Positions 47,801 through 60,035 of a DNA stretch of 64,000 nucleotides are shown here, one piece after another. Each line of letters starts with the position of its first letter. Within the stretch, counting starts at the first letter, position 1. The DNA comes from Conchocele bisecta (lineage: Eukaryota > Mollusca > Bivalvia > Lucinida > Thyasiridae): assembly GCA_029237695.1 (NCBI GenBank), contig CM055274.1:67329484-67393483 (forward strand). The letters run 5' to 3'. The position numbers and the translations under genes were made by a program. The notes beneath the pieces are model-generated. The model did not search any database. It saw only the letters and a program-made list of their open reading frames with translations, and was not told where the DNA came from.

Positions 47801-48770
47801 ATACCTGTTAGGACTCCGTTCTCTTCGAGGCGTCTCTTTGTTTCGTCCCTTTTAAATAATAATATCGCGAAATTACATACCCTCAGATCGAGTTTAAAGT
47901 ACATCTGGCGGTGTGATTAGCACTTTCAATTGATCCTAATCCTGATGACTAATGAAGTCACGCTTTTTTTAACACGACAGATGTAACTTGTCGTTTATCA
48001 AAATGTTTGAGAATTGTAGTTCAGTGAGCCGGCTCATCAGGATCTGCAGGCCATTCCCTATGTACATTTTATATACACAAAAAATGACGCCTTATACAAG
48101 CGTAATGTAACAGTTCCTAACACTTAATATGGAATAGCCCGGCCGATAGTCACGTGTCAGTTAATTTGGGGTTCAATATTTACGGAACACAGATAAACAC
48201 ATGTGCATGGGTTTCATTTATTTTATTTTTAACATCATCAGAATGGACGAGTTCTAGGGAACTTCGTATTATCTTTACGCTGATGTCAGGTCTATTTCAG
48301 TCACTAATCCGCTATACACCTGTCCCACGCGTTTGTTTTATGTGTTAAGATTATTCGATAATTTGGAGGAAACTGAAATACACAGCGAGCTGCACACTGG
48401 TTTAATAACACGGATATGGCCCGCGGATATGTGTCATAAATTACTTGGATGGTCAAAACGGGTAAATTTACAAGAGTTTATAGCGAAAATAGCAGCCCGA
48501 TGGCAATTTTTCTTCATGCAGCGCGACCCGATTGTTAAAAGATTAGTTTTCAAATCTCAATCGGTCTGGAGGAGTTCAAAAATCGAGTCCAGAACGGAAA
48601 ACTGAAATGTTAGAAGCCCTGCAGTGAGTCTTGAAGTATAATATACACAACGAAGGAAAATCAGGCATGCGCATTCTACGCGATACAAGGTTGGCATACC
48701 AAAAGTGGTATTAAATGCGTGTTAAAAAAACCCGTGGTGGAAACGGTGTTTTTATGTATAACCACGGTTT
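47801..48770. other. Mostly unique sequence between two CGTTGTATACG blocks
   Basis: Open frames at 48,154-48,348 and 48,333-48,605 (+) overlap slightly and have no recognised domain or clear splice context. They may be chance frames. No repeat array is seen. If the flanking blocks are the ends of one element, this is its interior. Confidence 0.4.
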
Positions 48771-49170
48771 CATTGTACGGTGCTGTGTACATGTGATGCG
48801 TGTAACGTTGTCAAAGAAAGCGTTAAATCGTTTAAAAACGGTTTACCTTAGCGTTGTATACGCTTCCAAAAACGTTGTATACGTATAACAACGTTGTACA
48901 CGGATTACACGCTTTTGAAACTCAATACGTTGTTTACAACCGTTGTTATACGTTTTCAACCGTTTGTACACGATTTACAGCTTTTGAAACTCAATGGTTC
49001 GACTTTCGCGGCTAAATAGGCAAGAGTGGGGGGTGGGGGAGAGGGAAAACGCAAGCATGGCCGAAAACGTATTACACGTAGACGGACTCACGGTTTTGAA
49101 ACAACTACGGAAACTCCACGGATTACGGCTATGCACAACACTTTGTACACGTATTAAACCGAACATTTTG
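48771..49170. repeat. CGTTGTATACG-rich repeat block, right
   Basis: Words such as AACGTTGTATACGTATAACA, ACGGATTACACGCTTTTGAA and CCGTTGTTATACG recur in both orientations. Confidence 0.65.
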
Positions 49171-49344
49171 GGACAGAAGAAACAACTGTACTGTATAAAA
49201 AATGTGGAGTGTCGGCACACCAAATTCCTCTGTGGCAGATTGGATAAACCTCAGGCAAACTTTTTGACTGGACCCTTGTGCCACGGACGGAATGGACAGA
49301 CACACAGTCCAAAACATATATGCCTCGGGCCCTCACCAAAACGA

Positions 49345-49520
49345 AGGCATAACAAGGGTGCTGAAGGTCACAAGAACCGCCCGTCGAGGGATTTAGGCCA
49401 GTCAAAAAGGGAAGATAACTCACTGAAAACCAATAGGGTTTTTCCTTTCGCCATGATAAACATGTGTACCAAACTTGGTTATGATCCGTCAAGTAGAACT
49501 CTACTGTCTGTTCCACGTTT
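49345..49520 (+). repeat. Cassette start and partial family G unit
   Basis: AACAAGGGTGCTGAAGGTCA resembles the cassette starts at 40,308 and 41,218. It is followed by a family G remnant (AACATGTGTACCAAACTTGG). From here to 50,816 the sequence is AT-rich and shows nothing I can support as a gene. Confidence 0.6.
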
Positions 49521-50816
49521 TGTTGTCGATGAACTTTTGACTATTAAACAGATTACCGTATTTACCGTATATATTGGGACAGTAAAAAATAATTTAAAAA
49601 ATTAATGTCCCAAAATATAATATAAAAAAAATAATTATTTTTTTTCTGTCCCAATATTTATGGTAAATTCGGGAATATTTGTTCATTTCATGTTTGCATG
49701 TCATTATTAAAATTTGAATTAAAGTTTGTGTTTGTGTTAAATAATCCCTAATTATCGATTCTCACTCTGTGACTATGAATGAACGACGTCGCAAATGCTT
49801 TAATAATCTGCCATAAGTTTCACTGTTTTTTGCAGGTAATACATATATGAATCCAAGAATTGTTAACGTCATGTTTTATTTATTCTTCATGTCATGTAGA
49901 ATGTAGATCTACGAGGTCCGTTGCAAATCCATTATTGTAAAAACGCGTGTAGAAAAAAGTTTAGTAAATGATGACGCTATGACCCAATGACCGATTATCC
50001 TGTTCCATCAGCTGAAAGCCTACGGACAAGCTCGTGCGGTTGCAATCTGTGTTTACTCTTATGGTGATGCACAGGTGGAAGACTCGGACATATGGACACA
50101 AAATAAATGCCTGTTAAAAATATCCATTATCCCACCACCTGGTATCGTACTGTACATGACGTTAATAATAGAACGAGTATCAAGGGGTGGAGTAATGGTA
50201 TTTTTGAAATGGTTATTTTCTTTGTGTACACGTCCGACTATTCCACCTGTGGGTTTGAGTACAGACCCGTAATAGACATGTTTGCCCTAACGTGGTTATA
50301 ATATTGCGCCAGTTCATGAGGTATTCAGGCTTATCACGTTGAGATTTTCGACGCAGATAAATCTGATAAATAGTGAAGAATAGTGTATATTTTCTGGTAA
50401 ACGATATCGATTGTGACGAATAGTAAATTAGTAAATTATTACGGCCATTTGCTCTGAAAAATGTTATAACTTTCGATATATCTGCAGAAAAAAGTCATAT
50501 CTCGGCGAAAATCTCAGTTATTTAATAAAGTTGATTATCTCATGCACTGGGCTCAATTATGACGGTAGGCGGAAAAAGGCCAGCTTGTCACGTACACTTT
50601 TGTGTACATGGCCGGGGGCTGTGGGCAGTGCTGTCAACAATTTAGTTAATCTGGGTCGAGGTTAATATGCGCGGACCTGATACGCGATTTTTCCCCTCCG
50701 ATTGGTCAGCCTTTACCTAATTAATATTCCACAATGGTGGCGTGGAACGCATAATTTTGGCTGGAAAAAATGAAAAGCGAGCACATAACATTTGCACTGC
50801 TTTGTTATGGCGGACA

Positions 50817-50925
50817 GTAGTATATAAGAGTCACAATGATACCACCACCCCTCTGGAAGGCCAAATGGCTACGCGCGGAGCCACCCACCGGGTGGTGCTA
50901 TATTAATGACTCCTTATATACTACT
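50817..50925. repeat. 109-bp hairpin with AGTAGTATATAAG arms
   Basis: AGTAGTATATAAGAGTC is mirrored by GACTCCTTATATACTACT, and ACCACCACCC by GGGTGGTG further in. It may be a small MITE. It is the last clear host-type repeat before the virus-like segment. Confidence 0.65.
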
Positions 50926-50929
50926 CAGA

Positions 50930-51380
50930 TTATCCTCCAATTTATATGGAATATTTATGAGAAGGGAGTAGTAGAGTAATTCTAATTTTTCAAAAACACG
51001 AAGGGGGGGAAGTAGGCATATTTTTAATTTTTCAAAAACACAAAGGGTGGGAGTAAGCGAGAGAGTTAAGCATAATTTTTTAAAACTCACCTACTGTTTC
51101 GGCGGTGTATGTATGGAGAACATATTTTCATCAACGCGAGAGACTATATTTTGACATGAGAAGATAACCCTATTAGAGATAGAATCCTATGTTTATACTC
51201 AGTTTATTAACAGCAATCTGTCATACCTTTATTACAAATAAACTTGTCCCCTATGAAGATAAAAATCTATTGGTTATACTCAGTATTAAATGTCTACCAT
51301 TACGCAAATGAGAGAGAAGCTATAGAGTTGAGGAATCTCCTAAGAGGTTTGAGGACGCAAGAAAGAATAGCAGATAGATA
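50930..51380. other. Probable left edge of the virus-like element
   Basis: TTTTTCAAAAACACGAAGGG and TTTTTCAAAAACACAAAGGG stand about 45 bp apart, and ATACTCAGT..TTA recurs near 51,197 and 51,279. Such subterminal repeats would suit an element end, but terminal repeats cannot be tested because the right end lies outside the window. No gene seen. Confidence 0.35.
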
Positions 51381-51990
51381 GTGACGCGCGGCCATCTTCT
51401 ACGAGGGGCGGAGAGGCTGCGAGTGCGGTTTCGATACGGACGAATGCCGGCTCTGGACCCTGAAAAACGCGTCCTCCGAGAAAATTGGAGAAAACGAGAC
51501 GACGGCAGTCTGCGGCCATGCTTACGCGCAGCGTGTGTAAAAGAAGATCCCAGAGCGCGTGAAAAAACTATTCAAGGCGCACTACAATAAGATTTATCAG
51601 GGTTGGTTGGGAGGGACCTCCTACTGAAGAGTAGGAGAGATATCGCCAGTGCTTTCGGTGGAGGAGGGTCCAGGATTCTCGCCGACGAAGCCGAAGTTAG
51701 GGAAACTGTTGATAGGGGTGGAGGAAGATTAGTATGGACTTTCGAGAGGGGGGTAGATGGGGGATAGAGGGAGATCGCTAATCCGCATAATGAATAAAAT
51801 TCGTTCAGAGATGGACCACGGCGTGTTATGTGATGTATTCGTGATCGTATCGTATTAGGAACATAGAGACCGTACGCGTACTATGATCTATCACAAACAA
51901 TCACAAGAGCTCAGTCCGTGGATAAACGATGATCGCCAAAGAAAAAAAAAAAAAAACCGAGAGTTGGATATCCGAATAGAGGAGAAAGGT
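51380..51990 (+). other. Coding-like stretch upstream of the polymerase
   Basis: Short open frames that change phase every 50-80 codons (for example 51,381-51,590) suggest broken coding sequence on the plus strand. I recognise no domain. It may be the N-terminal part of the polymerase or a separate small gene. An A-run of about 15 bases at 51,940 lies in its 3' part. Confidence 0.35.
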
Positions 51991-51994
51991 CGAG

Positions 51995-54900
51995 ATGGAC
52001 ATCGACAAAGTTGATGACAAACACAAAAATGGACCTTCGTTCGTTTGGATATCGGTCGAGGTGAAGATGATCATCGACGTCTCAAACAAACTTCTTCATC
52101 GGGAGCGGGAAACTCCCAGACTGGTTAAGTACACGAAAAAGGGTTATTATTCCGTCGACACGTACGGGGAGACTACTTGTGTCTGTTTAGGTGCTAGCCA
52201 TCCCACGTGGAGGGAGACCAGAACGCTGTTGTGAGAATGCACGAACTCTAGCTATCGAATATCTCGGTCACGATAACGGACCGGAATTAGTAATGGGAAT
52301 TCCTTGAAAGATATTAAGAAGGTCGATATGAGCACTTCAAGGATGGGCATTCGCGGGTTTACGAGCCCACCGATGAGGGAGTGTGGTACCTAATGAAGTG
52401 TCCGGCCAAATTACGGACGCTGGTTGGGGAGAAGGACAATGGACGTAGGAATTGTTTGGAGGTCATCGTTCTCATAACGAACCTCCGCAAGATGACGAAC
52501 GAGTACGGGTGCTCGAGATGGGGCCCTCAACAACGGGTTTCAACAATAGAAGTAGTGTAATTTTTTTGTTAACATGATTTGCACAGGCACGCGACACCGG
52601 CATGGTGGGAAGACCGTCGGTGGAGTCACGGCGTCCAGGTAAGAGGGTTGGAGAGACCGCAGTCGGCCTACGAGAAGGCGTTTTTCTATCCTAAGGGAAT
52701 GTCAGCGAGTGCGACAGGAGGTCGATTCAATGGTTTTGAACAGAGAAGAGGAGAGGGTGGGAAGGGAAGGGGAACACCATACATCACGCCGACTGTGGTC
52801 ACGCTGAGGTCGGTTTTGTTGAGAGACTGGTGGGTGGCCGGTGATCCGGTCGGACGGTTTACTGTCACGAGACCGGAGAGAGACCGATGTTTCAGTTTCA
52901 CGGAATTGGCTTACTGGCACGGGTTTGTCCGAGGCATTTGCATGACCTGGTAACGCGACGTGAATCGGCTGTACAAGAGGGTACGAAAAATTTCAAGGAC
53001 GCCAAGATAAGGAAGGCGGGTTGACCGTGCTGGTGCAGCTGAGGGGGGATGTGCGAGTGAGCTTGAATGAGGTGAATACCTACTTATTCCACATTGCCAC
53101 GCGAAGGATACGGAGACAGACTCTGTACTCCTCCAGACCAGATTAGTATATGACTTCGATGGCGTATTCGCGGTACAAGTCTCACAAAATCATCTATACC
53201 AGATCCAAAGAATGCTGGACCATTCGTGGTTCGAGCACGTTTCCTATATCTGTGTCTTTGGGGGATACGATGCATGAAGGGATAACCACATCTGCGAACG
53301 AGATCAGACACGCTAATGAGGAAGTTCGTGACCGTGCTACAGATGAGAGGCAAGGCAATCAGGAGGGGGTTAGGAAGAAGTATCTGCCGGTCGATATAGA
53401 TAGCTATCGAGAGTCTCAGCAAGCATAGATTGTCTCTTGGATTGACCAAAGTCCCGGGTGGTGGGGTTTAACTGTAGCAGGTTTCGACCCTGAACCTCAT
53501 CAAGCATGTACTTTGTCGAGGAAGTTGGCGGCCACCGTTGACTAAGGTGGATGGTCGCAAAAGAGAGCGCACGACCGATGTTTCTGTTTACCCCGAGTTA
53601 AGATTTCTCGACATCATTCCAGTATCTGGGACCGGTACCACTTACGAACGGTGGGTTTCAGGTTAGGCGTACGACTGTAAAACGATAAAGTCTCACTTCC
53701 CGTACGATGTGGTTCGATAGTGCGGGACAAGCTACCATCCGGGGCTGCCAGATATTCCCGAGTGGTAACTCGGAATATAAGTTGAAGGTGTGAGTTCCTA
53801 CTGTCGTTGTCCGATGTTGGAAAGAGTGTAAGAAGGTATTCCAAGAAAATGGGATTGAAGACGTCAAAGGAATGGTTGCAACACTACAAACGACTTGGAT
53901 GTGGAACGTTCTTGGAGGCTTCTGACTAAGATGACGGAGTTCTACAGCTCGGAAGAGGTGTTGGATATTACTCAAGGATGCTGTTGTATCTGCCCGGTGT
54001 TTCCTTCAGTACCTACTTCGTGGGGACGATCGATGGGATAGGCGGACACACCCGAGCTGGTGGTCGCCGAAGTCTGAAATTTATGAGATGATGAAGCAGG
54101 GATTGGTCGGTGGTCCGTCCATAGTGTTCTCCAGATACGCAGAGGCTGGCAGGGTCGACGATCAGGGGTCAGGTGGTAGTATGGGAGGAGAAATGTGCAA
54201 TGGCGGTGATGGGGTACGACGCCAAGCGCTGTAATCTGTCTACCCTGTCGAAAGAATGCCGTGCGGGGAGGGAGGGAGACGAATATGGACGGGTGACGAC
54301 CGGAGGAAAGACAGTCGTATATTAGAACTGTTTCGTGAGGAAGGTCAGGAGTTGATGTGAGAAAAGTTGGTTCGGATTTGCGGAGTGGATATAGAGGTCC
54401 GGAAACGTTGAAGGAGCAGTTCTCGGAAAATGTCACCGCTGTTTGTTAATCGAGAAATCGATGAGAAACGATGTTCCGCAAGCACATGAAGGACTACCGG
54501 CCGGTTACCGGGAGGAAACGGGTCGAGGAAGAGAAAGCTCGTGGGGGCAATGTTCCGCCAAGAAGTGTTCATATACTCCCCATGCTAAAGTGGTATCTGG
54601 AGCACGGGTTCAGATCTCCAAGGCGGTGGTTTGATAGGGTGATAGACTACACGCCCGGCAAACGTTTCAATGGTTAGTGGAAGAGGTCACGCTGCCAGGA
54701 CGGTACGGGGACGTAGACAAGAGCAAGACGGTGTTGGCTGGAGATATTCAAACTGGTTGGCAACGCGTGTTGTGGCAAGTGATAGGAGGCACAAGCAGAG
54801 ACACTCTGAAACAATATACGAAGGATATGAGAAGACTGTCGGGGACCGGGCACTGAGGTCGGCGTGGGTTCGAGACTGGAGGAGATTGGGGAGGCTTAGA

Positions 54901-55520
54901 GATAATTCCGTGCAGGAAGATCGAATGGTGTCAAAACAGACCGTTTCGTGTGGCATAGCGGTCTATCCAGTTGGCCAAGCTCCGGATGCTGGAGTTCTAT
55001 ACGATTTCTTGGAAAGTAGTGGATCGCGGAGATTTCGAAACTGATAAGATGGACACTGACAGATGTACTTCGCGCTGTCGGAGAAGACGCTGGCGGGCGG
55101 TGGTGAGGGAACGTATATGAAGAGTAAGTTTAATAAGGAGGATGACGAGTGGTTGGCGGTGGGACGTGTGGAGCAACAGAAACTCCGGGACTGTTTCAAG
55201 CTGGAATTCGAAGGGGATAGAGCATCGCTCTGTGTAGCCAAGAGTTACTAGTGATGTGGTGATGGAAATCTAAGCACTCGGCCAAGGGGATGTCGGAAGA
55301 GATCTAACGATCTGACATGGGTGAAGGTATAGAGTGTCTCGAAGGGGGTTAGGGATATGCGGAGGATAAGGGGATTCCGAATGATTAACGGGGGTTGATG
55401 ACAGACTTACTGTCAACAAAAAATTAGGACTCTCGGGCGTACTACGACAAGAGGAGAGTGATGGAAAGACGGGGTTGCATCAGGAGCCTAATGGATAGGT
55501 AAAAAAAAGAATCTGAAAAA
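51995..55520 (+). pseudogene. Family B DNA polymerase (protein-primed type), many frame breaks
   Basis: Would replicate the element. The start at 51,995 is a guess from the usual length of 1,100-1,200 residues. An exonuclease-like region lies near 53,450-53,650. Polymerase motifs can be read directly, each in its own frame: GGPSIVFSRY at 54,109-54,138; motif A GYDA at 54,212-54,223; a motif B-like FKLVGNACCGK at 54,747-54,779 (Cys where Tyr is usual); motif C DTD at 55,052-55,060; and KLGLSG near the C-terminus at 55,421-55,438. Motif order and spacing are normal. The frame changes roughly every 50-100 codons, for example just after DTD, while motif residues are kept. That fits recent decay or uncorrected sequence better than ancient decay. 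It converges with the integrase. Confidence 0.8.
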
Positions 55521-55689
55521 GGATTAGATTACTAAAGATCTCTAACGAATCCGGGGTTAACCTGGGTGTCAGAAGGTACCATAAGAAGTTCTTCGGAACA
55601 AAACCGCGAGATGGACCATCAGCCAAATAATAGAGCACGGGACTCATCGGGTTTGGTAATAGTGCGATTAGATGATATACATTCATTGA

Positions 55690-56922
55690 CCACACGGGGA
55701 TTCAGTCGCGCGGCGGCTGCACTTCAAGCCCGACCCCTTTCTCCCGGTTGATAGAGGGTTACGGGACGTCCAATATCTGATGGGAAAGCGCTGCTATTCT
55801 AAACCAACGGGTCGCCCGCGCGAGACGGCAGAGGCTTGCTCGGTCACGCTTTTAAACTGATAGCATCTACAGGCTTCTTACCTATCAATCTGGTCTCCTC
55901 TCCGTTGTGCGGGAGACCACGGCGGGAAGTCTGGCCACCCACTTCGGTCGATCGCGAATGAGGGTCTACAAGTTCTTTAGCGTATTGGTGTCGAAAAAGT
56001 CTCTACAGCCAGGTGTTCGAGTTGAAGCGTTTCCACGATCCCCTAGGTCCCGGTGGATGTTGGACGCCGGGCCGCGTGATTAGAACTTTATGCTAGACTA
56101 TAGATGAGACCGCGCCCATAGCTCGCGGCCGGGATCGACCTGGAGAAGATTGCGCCATTTGAGTGGACTCCTCTTATATATTGGGAAAAGAGCCTCGCCA
56201 ACTTCTTTGACTCTTCTAGTGGCCAACGGCTCAGCCCCCTTTTAATCGACTCGCTAGTCATCGATTGTCAGTTGGTAATTGTACGTCTTGCGACCCGACG
56301 TGATCGTGAGGTAGAAACAGGAGGTCCGCTTGGTGAACTTGGTGCGGCACGGGCAAGTCGAATTTCGGCCGCGTATATTGTGAGGCAGCGGGTAAATAGA
56401 TCTGCCAGACGGCATGCGTTCTTGAGCCATTCCTTGACATCGTTTTCTGAAACCTTGGTCGCCGCCGAGAGGTTCTTGATGGGCCGTGAGTCCCTTCCAG
56501 TAGCGGTGGGCTATAGTATGTATTCGAACAGCTTGCGGTTAGTTTAGGTATCAAGTTTGCGCGTTGGTGTTCATCGTGATGCGAAGGTATTCTTAATATA
56601 TCGGACAATTCTCCAACTGCCCTCGCCAGTTCGTCCGGTAAACTGCGTGTTAATAATAAACCTTTGGTTGGAAGATTTCGCTGCAGCCCCAATCGCGTTT
56701 GGAGTTGGAACAGGAGAGGGGAATCTATTCAACATTGTTGTTGGGGAAATTAACATCCGCTTTTGCGAAAAGGGTGGCCGCTTTTTGTCCTCGCGCACGT
56801 CCTCGTGGGAGAATTCGGGGCCAGACGAATACTACTTCTTTTTTCTGCCAACCAGGTAAACGATGTTTTTGGGCGTGTAGCCTAGCATCGATCATAGCGT
56901 CATAAAGTTTGTCAACTAACAT
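55690..56922 (-). pseudogene. Retroviral-type integrase (rve), frame breaks
   Basis: Would insert the element into host DNA. A minus-strand ATG at 56,922 opens with MLVDKLYDAMIDARLHAQKH, a plausible N-terminus. Core features are read in separate frames: QAD with the first catalytic Asp at 56,324-56,326, and LQVDPGREL with the second Asp at 56,133-56,135. A His/Arg-rich stretch lies around 55,960-56,050. The length of about 1.2 kb fits Polinton integrases. AT-rich DNA with TATATAAA-like words precedes the start (56,930-57,000). Several single-base shifts interrupt it. It ends about 200 bp from the polymerase end, so the two genes are convergent. Confidence 0.7.
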
Positions 56923-56929
56923 CTTTCAT

Positions 56930-57000
56930 TTTATTATATATTTATAAAAAAAATATGTTTTTTTTTTATTAATATATTAATTTTTATATAGTAAGCCGAC
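56930..57000 (-). promoter_or_regulatory. AT-rich presumed promoter of the integrase
   Basis: About 70 bp almost purely A and T (TATTATATATTTATAAAAAA), immediately upstream of the integrase ATG on the minus strand and the only such tract in this part of the element. Confidence 0.4.
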
Positions 57001-57314
57001 GAGCCCCAACCACACCCAGTCCACGACGATGAACTGCGAGCTTTTCGCGGGTCCTTTGGGCCTCGGAACTTCTGCACAGAGTACATAGAAAATCTGAAAG
57101 TTGGGGCTCGGGATCCATTGGATCGTGACTTTTGTTGGTGCGGATATGCCTGCGGTACTCGCGGTGGTTTGGGCTTCTCAACGTTTCTGAAAAATAGTGT
57201 GGCGGCGTGATTTTCGCGGCGGAAAGATTTCATTGTCCCAGTCCAGATGGGCGGGCGGTTAGTTTTTTCGACCACGCTTCTTTGAGCTATTGAGGTTGTT
57301 CTACAGCAAATCAT
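56984..57314 (-). CDS. Small ORF region, possible zinc-finger protein
   Basis: Two overlapping minus-strand frames (56,934-57,314 and 56,984-57,181). The second ends with FLCTLCRSSEAQRTREKLAV followed by HRRGLG, a C-x2-C then His spacing that resembles half of a C2H2-type finger. A frame change between the two frames is likely. Function unknown; its position next to the integrase suits the small regulatory proteins of such elements. Confidence 0.35.
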
Positions 57315-58435
57315 GACGCTGTTACGCTCCTCTCCACGTTCGAGTTTTCATTTTACGAGAATATAAAGTTGCTACCGCTGAACGCCACAATGGTTTACAA
57401 GCGCACCACCTACTTATTTACTGGATTGAGCCATTTATTACCATATATTAAAACTGGTAGACTTCCAGCTTTATACTAGATAATCTGCGTCCAAACTCTA
57501 TTTCGGCCGCTACATCTAAGGGTCGCGGGACCTACGTCTCTCACGCAAGTAAAGTCCAATTTGGGAGCGGTTCCTCCTAGGGCCATTATTTGATCGTGAG
57601 CATACGATACGTGAAACCGATATCACCGGCCGTGATAAAGCGTCATTCACTAAACATTTTTACGCATCTTGTTCAGCCATTGTTATAATGATTGATATAA
57701 AAGGGGGGGCGATCAATGTTTAAATGGTGGCTGAATCCAAAATTCACATGGTTGTTGATTTGGTGTTTCGTTAACTTTTCTTCTGAATACACTGGCATGG
57801 TTGTTTTTTCGCGGAATTTCCACACGCCACAGTGGGGCTCCAACAACTTCCAGACTACACCAACAAACCACTCCCAATCGTGTTTGGGGTTCAGTCCAAC
57901 TCCAACGGGTAGTGGTATTGGGTGGACAAATTCAAAGAATTTTGGGTGTGCTTTAATTCGTGAATTTGGAGGTGTTGTTGTGCACTCAACCCAATCGGGA
58001 TTGAAGTTGAAACCCGATTGCTCTCGTCTTCCAGGTGTTTTGCTGTCTCCCCGTCCCCGATTGCAAACGACTGTTTTTGGCCCTAGAAGCTCGGGCGAGT
58101 ATTTTATCTGTTTAACTTTTCGGTGGCGGTGGGTGGCAGCCGCGGCCGCACAGCTGCCTGTTTTTGTGGTTTTTTTCTTGCGGTTATGTCATCCAGTGGC
58201 GGAAGTAGTAAGACAAGTAGTAAGAGTAGTAAGTAGTAACAATCTGAAGTTCGATTGTGTTGGAGCAATTGGTTCAAACTCCGTCACTCTGTGGGTGTTG
58301 TCTTTGTCATCATTTTCAGGGGCTTATAGTCGTGGGCAATATATGTCCAAATTGGACCAGTGTTTACCGGTGGTCTACGCGGTTGTCAGCGGAGGATGTA
58401 AGTTACATTACAACTTGTGATTAAATTGAACAGCA
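57315..58435. other. Unresolved coding-like region
   Basis: A plus-strand frame of 234 codons (57,716-58,420) and a minus-strand frame over the same bases are both open, so direction cannot be decided by openness. Neither resembles a family I know. CCAATCG/CGATTGG words recur here and at 60,410-60,540. AAAATGTTTAG and nearby ATG codons at 57,640-57,690 on the minus strand could be another small gene start. Confidence 0.35.
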
Positions 58436-59224
58436 GGCTGTTCTAAGAGTGTGACCTATAAAAGGGTCAGTCTCTAGATCATCATCAACCCCGCGGGTGT
58501 TTGGTATAGGGAGAAGTATTTAACGGCGGTTGGTACAAATGAATTAGCCGCCCGATCCCGAGAGTTTTTGTATCTCCGCTCCCAAATTTTGGGATTCGTA
58601 TCGCGCATACATTTTATCGATCTCGCATCTGGGGACATTTATCGACCTGAAAAAATGAGGAGACGCCGTACGAGATAATGCTCCGATTGTCCCCCAGCAT
58701 CCAGCGCAGCTAGCCGCCTCGTTCGCGCCGCATTTTCATTCGGAGAGTCATTGCCAATACAACCCCTAATAACAAACTACCGATTGGAGTTGGAGTTGAT
58801 CCCAGATTTGCTTCTGTGAGAGTTGATGTTTCATTATCTTTCAGAATGTTGGCCAGTCGGAGAGTTGAGGTTTCATTCCATTAGCTGATCGAGAAGTTCG
58901 TTCGAGTTCTTTTTTTTCAAAAATTAGTAATTTAACTATTCTAAACAAGTTCATCACTTTAACATATTATTGCCAAGCGCACCACACGATACTTATGATC
59001 AACATATGCTCGCAACAAAAGCTCGCTTCAGCCGGAGCAGAATATTGTTAACATTGTCTAACCAGTGTCAGCATTTGTTCAGTTTTCGTGTTCGATTGTT
59101 CTGCAATTGCTAGCATTGTTCAGCATTTGCTAAGCATTGTTAAAGCATTGCAATAGCTTATTACTTTGTAATTTTCTAATTTTTTTCAAAATTATTAATT
59201 AATTGAGAACTTTAATAGCAGTTG
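58436..59224. other. Apparent spacer within the virus-like element
   Basis: Increasingly AT-rich (58,900-59,220), with repeated GCATTGTT and GCATTTG words at 59,070-59,160. No gene is supported. It could hold promoters or a replication-related site; nothing specific is visible. Confidence 0.4.
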
Positions 59225-60011
59225 TTGATCAGTCTTTAGCAGAAGCTTGGGGCGTGATTTGTTTTCGGAAAGAATCTGTCGAACTCCAGGCGATCATATT
59301 GCGCGATGGGTTAACGTCATTCTCTCGAAGACAGTCATCAAAATGAGTCTCGGTCCTTGCCATTTGAAAGAGGGCGTCCATTTAGTTTTGCTCGCGCAGA
59401 TCCTTGAGGGACGTCGTTGTATTTTTGAGGGGAGATCCTATAGCTTGCTCGCATGGCGGCCTGAAAATCGTGCTCAGAGAGGCATGTCCTTCTTTTTGGT
59501 CATCGCGCCTTGAGAGCTATTCGTCAATCAATATAGGGTGGGCTCACCATGGAATCTTTTGTAAACCACGGCAACAAACGTTGAAGCCTATACCGGGTCA
59601 ATAATCGTATACCTCAGGGTCGGTCCTAATCAACGGGCGCCGCTGATAAGTAAAATATCTTGGTGCAGCACAGTGGGAACAGGATCACAATGTGACGAAA
59701 GGCATCGCGGTAGGACTCCTCGAGCAAGTCGAGGATGAAACAGTTTTTCACATTCCTGTCTGCCCACATTATTATGGCAGAGGAGCAGAGCGGTTCGCTC
59801 CGAACGACCTGCGGTCTTGGCGGGAATGAAGGAGAGCTCGCTTGGAGGGGCCGCTCGGCTTAACCGTGAGGCTCTCCGCACATTATAAGTCGATCCTGCG
59901 AATCAATCTCGAGGGTCACTGACACGAGGAGAGTCACTCGGTGAGCGTCTTCACACTCTGTTCAGAGAGCGGGCCGTTCACGATAGCAAGATCCTCGTTT
60001 GCTATCGGCAT
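59225..60011 (-). pseudogene. A32-like packaging ATPase (FtsK/HerA type), frame breaks
   Basis: In Polintons and adintoviruses this ATPase drives DNA into the capsid. The minus-strand ATG at 60,011 opens MPIANEDLAIVNGPLSEQSV and lies about 25 bp after the stop of the upstream gene, as in a compact late gene cluster. A strand with CFILDLLEESYRDAF and HIVILFP is read at about 59,690-59,760. A Walker B-like ILIDE and the following RPPCEQA..LKDLRAQ segment lie near 59,380-59,550. The Walker A region (about 59,800-59,850) is degraded in this copy. Total length of about 260 codons matches the family. At least three frame changes. Confidence 0.65.
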
Positions 60012-60035
60012 GCTTTATCGACCATAGTTCTAGTT

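Noticed and set aside
48154..48605. Two overlapping frames as a host gene
   Set aside because: No domain, no clear splice signals and no codon pattern distinguishing them from chance.
57716..58420. 234-codon plus-strand frame as a firm gene
   Set aside because: The minus strand is open over the same bases, there is no recognised domain, and neighbouring genes are on the minus strand; kept only as an unresolved region.
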